30,450 nucleotides of DNA from a virus. Below the pieces are notes generated by a model. That model worked only from the letters and a program-made list of their open reading frames with translations. It ran no database searches and had not been told where the DNA came from. This document shows positions 20,462-27,126 of this stretch, one piece after another. Each line of letters starts with the position of its first letter. Position 1 is the stretch's first letter. The position numbers and the translations under genes were made by a program. The stretch covers positions 1 through 30,450 of IMG/VR virus record IMGVR_UViG_3300042314_000291, one strand, 5' to 3'.

Positions 20462-21637
20462 GTGTCAAAACCCTTAGCAATCGGATGGAACAGCAACGCA
20501 CCTTGGGCTGCAACTGGTTATGGAACTCAAACAGCGCAAGTAACCCAGCGACTAAAAGAGCTTGGTCACGATGTAGCGATCTTTAACAACTACGGTCTAG
20601 AGGGAAGCAACACAGACTGGAACGGGATGACCGTTTATCAACGTGGCGCGGACTTGTATTCAAATGATGTAGTTCCTGCACACATGCACGATTGGACTAC
20701 ACGCCACCCTAAGCAGGGTCACATTCTTTTTACTCTCTATGATGTATGGGTTTTCAAAGGTGATCGTTGGTCTGACTGGAACGTGGCTAGCTGGGTTCCA
20801 ATAGATCACATTCCTGCACCGCCAGAAGTAACTAGGTGGCTAGCACAAGACTTTGTAACGCCTATTGCTATGAGCCAATACGGGCAGTCAATGATTGAAA
20901 ATGTAGGCATTGAATCGCTTTATGTGCCACATGGAATTGAGTCAGTCTTTAAGCCAATGAAACGCCATAAAGGAACTACTGGCAGAGATTACATAGGCAT
21001 TGGCGAAGATAAATTTGTTGTAGGAATGAACGCAGCTAATAAAGGTGTTAGCCCTAATCGCAAGGCATTTGGTGAGAACATTCTGGCGTTCTCTATGTTT
21101 GCACAGAAACATGATGACGTAGTTCTTTATCTGCATACTGATCAGCTTGGCTCACTCGGCGGAATTAAGTTAATGCAGTTGCTTCAATCTTGTGGAGTTC
21201 CTGAGGACAAATTTAAGTTTGTTGAGCCATACACTTATCGGACTGGTATTGACCAGCAGACTTTAGCCACGATCTATACGGCTATGGATGTATTGCTTGC
21301 TACTTCATACGGCGAGGGTTTTGGTATTCCAACTATTGAAGCGCAAGCCTGTGGAACACCTGTAATCGTTAGCGACTTTGCAGCTTCAACAGAGCTACTA
21401 GGTGACGGCTGGCTAATTGACGGGCAACCGCTTTGGGATGCACCGCAGTCATCTTGGTTCCACATGCCTAGCGTTCCTGCAATCGTGGATGCACTAGAGC
21501 AGGCTTATCAGCGTGGACGTGGCAGATCAGAAAAGGCACAAGAGTTTGCTAAGGCGTATAACGCCGATACCGTCTTTCAGCAGCATTGGAAGCCAGCTTT
21601 AGCAGTCTTAGAAACTAAAGCCTACGAGCGACTATAA
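20462..21637 (+). CDS. GT-B glycosyltransferase (GT4-like)
   Basis: A 391-residue protein starting at GTG 20462 after AAAGGA. The N-terminal glycine-rich loop G-W-N-S-N-A-P-W-A-A-T-G-Y-G-T-Q binds the acceptor side; the C-terminal nucleotide-sugar site has the E-x7-E motif E285-G-F-G-I-P-T-I-E293-A-Q-A-C-G-T-P-V-I. This is the retaining GT4 pattern. It probably transfers a sugar from a nucleotide-sugar donor. First gene of a four-gene sugar block between capsid and connector genes; modification of virion proteins is the simplest role, DNA or host glycan modification being alternatives. Confidence 0.85.
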   Translation: MSKPLAIGWNSNAPWAATGYGTQTAQVTQRLKELGHDVAIFNNYGLEGSNTDWNGMTVYQRGADLYSNDVVPAHMHDWTTRHPKQGHILFTLYDVWVFKGDRWSDWNVASWVPIDHIPAPPEVTRWLAQDFVTPIAMSQYGQSMIENVGIESLYVPHGIESVFKPMKRHKGTTGRDYIGIGEDKFVVGMNAANKGVSPNRKAFGENILAFSMFAQKHDDVVLYLHTDQLGSLGGIKLMQLLQSCGVPEDKFKFVEPYTYRTGIDQQTLATIYTAMDVLLATSYGEGFGIPTIEAQACGTPVIVSDFAASTELLGDGWLIDGQPLWDAPQSSWFHMPSVPAIVDALEQAYQRGRGRSEKAQEFAKAYNADTVFQQHWKPALAVLETKAYERL

Positions 21638-21639
21638 GC

Positions 21640-22443
21640 ATGAAAATAGGCTGGTACACGCATCACATAGAGAATGCGCCTAAAGTGGCTCACGGTGGCT
21701 CTGTGAGTCCCAGAGGGCTATTCACGGGGCAGTTCGCAGGTGGGGCTGAAATGTCTGACTATGAATACCGTTTACAAGCTCCTCTAGATTATGAGATCGA
21801 AATTGTCACCCCATACACATTCGATACACACGACATACACCAATTTGATTCAGTCATAGTCACAGGCACAGATGCGTTCACGGAGGCTCAGCTATACAGA
21901 CTGGCAGAGTATGACCCATTTGTATTCGTGCATCACTTACAAACCCCACGCGCAGGGCTTAATGCTTTGATTCGTGGCTCTCGCTTATTCGCAACCCATA
22001 CCCCTGCACACATGCGCAGAGAGTTATCTTGGACAAAGCCACGCAAGACAGCGCAAGTTCTAAGCTACTTTGATACGAGCAAGTGCTACGACCACATGGA
22101 CAAGAAACCAATAGCACTATGGGCTGCTAGGAATCATCCGCTAAAGGGGCAGCTACGCGCTCACGCTTGGGCAGCACAAGCAGGTTATGAGTTCAAAGCT
22201 CTGACAGATGTACCGCGTGAACAGGTACTAGATGCAATGGCAAGAGTCGAATGGTTTGTGCATTTACCATTAGCCTTTGAGTCAGAATGTCGCGCAGTAA
22301 TGGAAGCGGTGCTTTCAGGTTGCAGGATTCACACGAACGAGAACGTAGGAATTACTAGCGTTGAAGATTGGCATGATGCAGATGCATTGCGCCACATGAT
22401 AGATAAGGCAGGCGATACATTTTGGAAACTGGTGCAGCAATGA
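21640..22443 (+). CDS. Second GT-B-like glycosyltransferase
   Basis: A 267-residue protein. N-terminal G-G-A-E-M-S-D sits where GT-B enzymes bind acceptor. The C-terminal H-L-P-L-A-F-E-S-E-C-R-A-V-M-E-A-V-L-S-G-C matches the donor-site helix with E spacing like E-x7-E. It is shorter than usual GT4 enzymes (about 350-400) and may be compact or act with the upstream transferase. Begins two bases after the previous stop; ATGA overlap with the next gene. Confidence 0.7.
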   Translation: MKIGWYTHHIENAPKVAHGGSVSPRGLFTGQFAGGAEMSDYEYRLQAPLDYEIEIVTPYTFDTHDIHQFDSVIVTGTDAFTEAQLYRLAEYDPFVFVHHLQTPRAGLNALIRGSRLFATHTPAHMRRELSWTKPRKTAQVLSYFDTSKCYDHMDKKPIALWAARNHPLKGQLRAHAWAAQAGYEFKALTDVPREQVLDAMARVEWFVHLPLAFESECRAVMEAVLSGCRIHTNENVGITSVEDWHDADALRHMIDKAGDTFWKLVQQ

Positions 22444-23114
22444 GAATGCTTACAATCATTCCGACAAGAGGGCGCAACGATAACGCCATTAGATTATTTG
22501 AAGCTATCAACGCAACGGCAGACTTTACAGAAGTCATCTTTGCAATAGATGCAGATGACGTTAAAACATATAACGGACTCATGGCAGAAACTGCTGGGCT
22601 AAATAACGTCAAGGTTTGCATTGCTGATCGTATGGGGATGAACGGCACACTTAACCACTGGGCTTTATGGTTTGCGCCTGACTATGATTACATCTGTTTT
22701 ATGGGTGATGATCACCTACCGCGCACAGGTGGCTGGGATACGAAACTTGCAGAAGCTATTGGGACTGAGCCGGGCATTGCTTATGGAAACGATTTACTGC
22801 AAGGCGAGAACCTACCAACTGCCGTAGTTATGTCTAGCAAGATCATTAGGGCTACTGGATTTATGTCACCGCCAGCCTTAAAGCACTTGTTCCTAGATAA
22901 CTACTGGCTTGCAATGGGTCACGCTTTAGAGAACGTGAACTACTTGCCAGAGGTAATCATTGAACACTTGCACTACACAAACGGTAAGGCAGCCCATGAC
23001 GATAGATACGCAGCTGTAAACACCGTTGAGATGCACAATGGCGATCAGGCTATCTTTGCTGAATACCTAGCCACAGAATTTAGCAATGACGTTGAGAATG
23101 TAAAGGCTTGGTAA
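22440..23114 (+). CDS. GT-A glycosyltransferase (family 2-like)
   Basis: A 224-residue protein from ATG 22440 (ATGA overlap; the frame upstream lies in the previous gene). N-terminal I-I-P-T-R-G-R-N-D-N-A, then I-D-A-D-D (about 36-40), and the metal-binding D-x-D-type motif M-G-D90-D91-H-L-P. These are features of GT-A inverting transferases. The C-terminal part (W-L-A-M-G-H, H-Y-T-N-G-K) probably shapes the acceptor site. Acceptor is unknown. Confidence 0.78.
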   Translation: MRMLTIIPTRGRNDNAIRLFEAINATADFTEVIFAIDADDVKTYNGLMAETAGLNNVKVCIADRMGMNGTLNHWALWFAPDYDYICFMGDDHLPRTGGWDTKLAEAIGTEPGIAYGNDLLQGENLPTAVVMSSKIIRATGFMSPPALKHLFLDNYWLAMGHALENVNYLPEVIIEHLHYTNGKAAHDDRYAAVNTVEMHNGDQAIFAEYLATEFSNDVENVKAW

Positions 23115-23974
23115 TGAAGATTCTTATTACAGGGCATAAGGGTTTCGTAGGTCGTAACTTTGTTAAGGCTTTGCCAGATAGCGACATAACAGGCATTGAC
23201 CTAAAAGACGGCAATGATTGCAGGGATTTCTTCAAAAGCAATACAGATCAGTTCGATCTAGTAATTCACTTAGCAGCCATTGTTGGTGGTCGCGCAACTA
23301 TTGAGGGTGAGCCACTAAGCGTAGCCACAGACTTATCCATAGATGCAGAGTTCTTTAACTGGGTGCAAAAGACTAAGCCTAAGAACGTGGTCTACTTTTC
23401 TAGCTCGGCTGCTTACCCGATTGACTTGCAGAACTCACACCGCAGACACCGCCTAGCTGAATACGACTTGAATCTAGATGGCGTTAGGAATCCAGACCTA
23501 ACTTATGGCTGGGCAAAACTTACCGGGGAATACCTAGCGCAGTTTGTAACTGACTCAAACGTGTTTGTCTTTAGACCTTTTAGTGGTTACGGATCAGACC
23601 AAGATGCTGACTATCCGTTTCCTAGTTTCATTGACCGCGCTCTAGCCAAGGTAGAAGTCTTTGACATTTGGGGTGACGGTGAGCAAGTGCGCGACTTCAT
23701 CCACATTGAGGACATTGTTCAAGCTGTGCTGTGGCATGTTCAGACTGGGTACTTTGGCACGTTTAATCTATGTTCAGGCTTTGCCACTAGCTTCAATGAC
23801 CTTGCTCAAATGGTCTGCGAGGAAGCAGGCATCAAACCAATCTTTAACCACATAGTGACTGCGCCTACTGGGGTTGAGTATCGCGTTGGTGATTCGCATT
23901 TATCGCATCAGTATTTTATTCCGCAGATTACTTTGCGTGAAGGTATCCGTAGGGCATTAGCAGAACGCAAGTAG
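23114..23974 (+). CDS. NAD-dependent nucleotide-sugar epimerase/dehydratase
   Basis: A 286-residue extended short-chain dehydrogenase. Rossmann G7-H-K-G10-F-V-G13 binds NAD(P). H-L-A-A-I-V-G-G, S-S-S-A-A-Y-P and catalytic Y131-G-W-A-K135 are the family signatures, with R-P-F-S-G-Y-G and R-D-F-I-H-I-E-D-I as the sugar-nucleotide parts. Reaction is a change in a nucleotide sugar (epimerization or dehydration), supplying a donor for the neighbouring transferases. Start ATG 23114 overlaps the previous stop (TAATG). Confidence 0.9.
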   Translation: MKILITGHKGFVGRNFVKALPDSDITGIDLKDGNDCRDFFKSNTDQFDLVIHLAAIVGGRATIEGEPLSVATDLSIDAEFFNWVQKTKPKNVVYFSSSAAYPIDLQNSHRRHRLAEYDLNLDGVRNPDLTYGWAKLTGEYLAQFVTDSNVFVFRPFSGYGSDQDADYPFPSFIDRALAKVEVFDIWGDGEQVRDFIHIEDIVQAVLWHVQTGYFGTFNLCSGFATSFNDLAQMVCEEAGIKPIFNHIVTAPTGVEYRVGDSHLSHQYFIPQITLREGIRRALAERK

Positions 23975-23999
23975 AATAGACCTAGACTTAGGAGTTACT

Positions 24000-24605
24000 T
24001 TGGCAATAAACAACGGATACGCAACTTTAGCGCAGCTCAAAGCGGCACTAAGAATTCAAGATGCCGTAGATGATTCGCTATTAGAAATGGCTGTGGAGTC
24101 TGCTTCACGAGCTATTGACGGACATGCTGGGCGATACTTTTACTCATCAGGAACAGCAACGCGCTACTATGCAGCTGACGATTCTTACGTTACACAAATT
24201 GACGATATTTCAGGCACAGCAATAACACTGCAAAGTTCATCTGCCGGTGATGGAATATTTGACACAACTTGGGCAGTAGGTGACTATCAACTAGAACCAC
24301 TTAACGGCAACGTAGATGGTTTACAAGTTCCATACACACGCATTCGCGCTGTTGAAAATTACTTGTTTCCAGTTGAATCAGGTCAAGCACTTGTCAAACT
24401 AACAGCCGTCTTTGGTTATTCATCTGTTCCTATCGCTATCACTCAGGCTTGCATCATTCAGGCTAGCCGTATCTTTAAGCGGCTCGATAGCCCACTCGGC
24501 GTGGCTGGCTTCGGGGATCTCGGCGCGATCTCTGTAACTAGGGACATTGACCCAGACGTTGCGCAGTTGGTAGCTCCGTATCGCCGTATGAGAAACTTTG
24601 CTTAA
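24000..24605 (+). CDS. Head-tail adaptor (gp6-like connector)
   Basis: A 201-residue protein starting at TTG 24000, five bases after TTAGGAG (23988-23994). N-terminal A-T-L-A-Q-L-K-A-A-L-R-I-Q-D-A-V-D-D-S-L-L-E-M-A-V-E-S-A-S-R-A-I-D is the characteristic HK97 gp6/SPP1 gp15 start: helix bundle, then a beta insertion, then A-C-I-I-Q-A-S-R-I-F-K-R. Forms the ring under the portal. Confidence 0.88.
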   Translation: MAINNGYATLAQLKAALRIQDAVDDSLLEMAVESASRAIDGHAGRYFYSSGTATRYYAADDSYVTQIDDISGTAITLQSSSAGDGIFDTTWAVGDYQLEPLNGNVDGLQVPYTRIRAVENYLFPVESGQALVKLTAVFGYSSVPIAITQACIIQASRIFKRLDSPLGVAGFGDLGAISVTRDIDPDVAQLVAPYRRMRNFA

Positions 24606-25012
24606 TGGCTCAACTATCTGAAATCCGTACAGGGATTGCCACTAACCTTGCAAGCATTACTGGGCTACGCACCGCAGCCGTTATGCCTGATAACCCAAGT
24701 CCACCGATTGCAATAGTTCAGCCTGACTCGATTAACTACGATGACACATTCCAAAGAGGGATGCAGACTTACACGTTTACAGTCATTGTTTTAGTTGGTC
24801 GTGTAGCTGAGAGATCAGCCCAAAACGCCATAGATGCGTTCTGTTCTAGCACTGGTGCATCCAGCATTAAGTTAGCCATTGAGCGAGATAAGACACTAGG
24901 TGGGAAAGTGTATGATTTAAGAGTTACCGATATGAGAGCGTATGCCACGATCTCAGTCGGTGAAGTAAACTATTTAGCAGCAGAGTTCCTAGTTCTCTGC
25001 TACGCAGACTAA
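24605..25012 (+). CDS. Tail terminator protein
   Basis: A 135-residue protein, TAATG overlap. Pattern I-R-T-G-I-A-T-N-L, P-D-N-P-S-P-P-I-A-I-V-Q-P, Y-T-F-T-V-I-V-L-V-G-R, V-D-M... matches phage tail terminators of the lambda gpU fold, in the right order before the major tail protein. Caps the tail tube and joins it to the head. Confidence 0.75.
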   Translation: MAQLSEIRTGIATNLASITGLRTAAVMPDNPSPPIAIVQPDSINYDDTFQRGMQTYTFTVIVLVGRVAERSAQNAIDAFCSSTGASSIKLAIERDKTLGGKVYDLRVTDMRAYATISVGEVNYLAAEFLVLCYAD

Positions 25013-25026
25013 GGGAGCAACACACA

Positions 25027-25434
25027 ATGGCGAAATTCGCAGCCACCGATTACAAGGTAACAATCAACGGCACAAACTTTTCAACAAACCTAAACAGCGT
25101 TGAACTCAGCATAGAATCCGATGACCTAGAAACCAGTGCTTTTGGTTCTGAGTGGAGAACTCGGATTGGTGGGTTAAAGTCCGGTTCTTTAACACTTCAG
25201 TTCATGCAAGACTTTGGTTCATCTTCAGTAGATGCAACTCTGTATCCATTGCTTAACACTTTGGCTACCGTTGTAATCGTTCCAACTTCAGGTTCTGTTA
25301 CATCAACCAACCCTTCATACACCGCAACTTGCTTGGTAAACAGCTACTCACCATTTGCATCAAGCGTTGGCGACATTGCAACCTTGTCTGTAACTTGGCC
25401 TGTATCTGGCACAGTCACACGGGCTACGGCATAA
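25027..25434 (+). CDS. Major tail protein (tube)
   Basis: A 135-residue beta-rich protein. V-T-I-N-G-T-N-F-S, S-V-E-L-S-I-E-S-D-D-L-E-T-S-A-F-G-S-E-W-R, G-G-L-K-S-G-S-L-T-L-Q-F resembles the short actinophage tube proteins; the D/E-T-S-x-F-G-S element is common in them. It precedes the tail chaperones, the usual order. Ribosome-binding site GGGAG is clear. Confidence 0.85.
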   Translation: MAKFAATDYKVTINGTNFSTNLNSVELSIESDDLETSAFGSEWRTRIGGLKSGSLTLQFMQDFGSSSVDATLYPLLNTLATVVIVPTSGSVTSTNPSYTATCLVNSYSPFASSVGDIATLSVTWPVSGTVTRATA

Positions 25435-25437
25435 CCA

Positions 25438-25689
25438 ATGAAGATCAACCTGCGCGTTACTTTTAATGATGAATCGGTAGAAGAAGTATCTGCTACTGCG
25501 CGTGACCTTGTTGCCTTTGAGGACAAGTTCACCAAGTCTGTTGCTTCGCTTGAAACAGATTTTCGGATTACCGATTTATTATGGCTTGCATGGCACTGGT
25601 TAGAACGTCAGGGTAAAACCAAAAAGACGTTTGAAGATTGGTGCGATGACGTAGAAACCATTGAAGCGAGTGAACAAAGCCCAAAATAG
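25438..25689 (+). CDS. Tail assembly chaperone, short form (gpG-like)
   Basis: An 83-residue protein; M-K-I-N-L-R-V-T-F-N-D-E-S-V-E-E-V and L-L-W-L-A-W-H-W-L-E-R-Q-G are typical for the N-terminal chaperone of actinophages. Ends E-A-S-E-Q-S-P-K at a TAG right after the frameshift heptamer. It coats the tape measure and recruits tube subunits. Confidence 0.85.
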   Translation: MKINLRVTFNDESVEEVSATARDLVAFEDKFTKSVASLETDFRITDLLWLAWHWLERQGKTKKTFEDWCDDVETIEASEQSPK

Positions 25690-25838
25690 TTGGGTTGGGC
25701 GATAGTTCCCAACACTGGTATTTGGCTTATCTTGCGTGTGAAACTGGTATTGCTCCATCAGTTTTAATGCAAGAATCTGAGCGTATGCTTTTTACTATGA
25801 GCATGTACCTGCGTTGGAAAAACAGTCAGGGGAACTAA
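25438..25838 (+). CDS. Tail assembly chaperone, frameshifted long form (gpGT-like)
   Basis: Slipping back one base at 25680-25686 joins 83 residues to a 50-residue extension beginning I-V-G-L-G-D-S-S-Q-H-W-Y-L-A-Y-L-A-C-E-T-G and ending W-K-N-S-Q-G-N, stop 25836-25838. The extension has no good start codon of its own and includes the short S-Q-H-W-Y-L-A-Y pattern seen in long chaperones of related phages. The product is 133 residues. The stop overlaps the next gene's ATG (TAATG). Confidence 0.85.
25680..25713 (+). promoter_or_regulatory. Programmed -1 ribosomal frameshift signal
   Basis: The heptamer C-CCA-AAA (25680-25686) is in the right phase (frame codons CCA, AAA, TAG). Seven bases later a perfect 6-bp hairpin begins: GTTGGG (25694-25699), 8-base loop, CCCAAC (25708-25713). 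This is a textbook slippery site with a downstream structure, at the normal place in a tail chaperone gene. Confidence 0.88.
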
Positions 25839-26359
25839 TGGCTATCAGTCAATACATCACAGGTCGTGCCGGTGGTGCTGCCGTACAGATCGAAATCGAA
25901 GGTTTGTATTCTGCCCTAGCTCGTTGGTCTAAAGCCGACCCAATGTTTAATAAAGAGATACGCAAGGCATCTGTTCATTTAATCGGTCAGGTGGTTACTG
26001 AAGTTCAGGCAAGTGCGCCTAATGCTCCTAATCCACGTCAGGCAATCGAATCAGCTAGAGGATTCAGGGCAAGACCAGACCGTGTCCCGGTAATCAGATT
26101 AAGCAGTTCTTCTAACTTCGTATCTCAATCACGCCCTAACCGTAGGCGTAAGACAAAGGTTACTCGTGGCGATGTGTTCTTTGGTGCTGAATTTGGCTCT
26201 AACCGTCTAAAGCAATTCCCTGCCCGTTCCCCTAAGTTGGGTGGTGGCAATAGGGGTTATTTCTTCTGGCCTACTATTGAGCGCATGGGGCCTAAGATCA
26301 ACGCAGAATACCTAAAATCCCTAGATTCCATACTGGCGAATCTAACCAGAATGCGCTAG
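25838..26359 (+). CDS. HK97 gp10-like neck/tail component
   Basis: A 173-residue protein from ATG 25838 (the frame upstream to TTG 25814 lies within the chaperone). Helical N terminus, A-S-V-H-L-I-G-Q-V-V-T-E-V-Q-A-S-A-P-N-A-P-N-P-R, a basic R-P-N-R-R-R-K-T-K-V, F-F-G-A-E-F-G-S, F-F-W-P-T-I-E-R-M-G-P-K-I pattern, which resembles HK97 gp10-type proteins. Such genes are usually before the tail terminator; here it follows the chaperones. Confidence 0.65.
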   Translation: MAISQYITGRAGGAAVQIEIEGLYSALARWSKADPMFNKEIRKASVHLIGQVVTEVQASAPNAPNPRQAIESARGFRARPDRVPVIRLSSSSNFVSQSRPNRRRKTKVTRGDVFFGAEFGSNRLKQFPARSPKLGGGNRGYFFWPTIERMGPKINAEYLKSLDSILANLTRMR

Positions 26360-26368
26360 ACATACCGT

Positions 26369-26385
26369 ATAACATCTGCTAACGT
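26369..26385 (+). promoter_or_regulatory. Candidate promoter for the primase-like gene
   Basis: TATAAC (26368-26373) and TAACGT (26380-26385) are -10-like. TAACGT ends 7 bases before ATG 26393, the same TAACGT-N7-ATG layout as before mom-like gene 1 (3315-3328). No ribosome-binding site is seen. Which box is used cannot be told. Confidence 0.4.
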
Positions 26386-26392
26386 CTGACGT

Positions 26393-27118
26393 ATGTACGC
26401 AGTTAAGTGGTGGTCTGTCAAGGACAACAAGCCAAAGCCCTATGCCGATACTTGGGCTGACTTTGTAGCTTCGCTTTCTAAGCACGCTGAACGTGAGGAC
26501 AAATACAAAGGGCATCTATACAGCCCAGTTACCTATGTTGAGAACGGTTATCGCGGTAATAAGAACGTCATTGCCATTAACGCATTCGTTGCTGATCTAG
26601 ACGGTGAAGAACTAGCCGATACCTTAGATAAACTGCAAGGCTACGAATACATTGCCTATACGACTTACAGCCATAAGGAAGATGACCAGCACTGGCACAT
26701 TGTCATTCCTTTTGATGAACCCGTACCTAGCCATCAGTGGTACTCAGTCTGGAAGCAGATGCACGACTTCCTAGACATTGTTGGTGACCCACAGACCAGT
26801 GACCCTGCCCGTATTTTCTTTGCACCACAGCACGCACCTAACGCTGTGTTTCATACCTTGCGTGGACACGGTGAGATTATGCAAGCACCTGAGTTTAGGT
26901 ACACAGACAGACCACCTGTAAGCCTTGCAAGACGTGAGCCACAAAGAGCAGTAGACCACTGGGAATGCAGATGCACACTAGAAAAGGTCTGCACCAAATG
27001 TGAAATAGAATTTAAGGACATTGACTTATCTAGGTACAATGGAATGAGTCAAAAAGAAATACGGCAAGACATGCGCCGTGAGTTTCTAGAGTTAATGGCA
27101 GGTGCTTCTGCCACTTAG
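26393..27118 (+). CDS. Primase-polymerase-like (AEP superfamily) protein in the tail module
   Basis: A 241-residue protein. It carries the motif order of archaeo-eukaryotic primases: A-F-V-A-D68-L-D70-G (hhhDhD), T-T-Y-S93-H94, H100-W-H102-I-V-I-P-F-D, and D135-P-A-R138-I-F-F-A-P. The pattern resembles the AEP domains of phage/plasmid replication proteins such as the NrS-1 type. The C-terminal part has C-R-C, C-T-K-C (about 192-203) for possible zinc binding, and a helical end. It has no helicase domain. It is surrounded by tail genes and a local promoter, so it looks inserted. AEP membership is by motif, not by a search. Confidence 0.6.
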   Translation: MYAVKWWSVKDNKPKPYADTWADFVASLSKHAEREDKYKGHLYSPVTYVENGYRGNKNVIAINAFVADLDGEELADTLDKLQGYEYIAYTTYSHKEDDQHWHIVIPFDEPVPSHQWYSVWKQMHDFLDIVGDPQTSDPARIFFAPQHAPNAVFHTLRGHGEIMQAPEFRYTDRPPVSLARREPQRAVDHWECRCTLEKVCTKCEIEFKDIDLSRYNGMSQKEIRQDMRREFLELMAGASAT

Positions 27119-27126
27119 GAGTTTTG

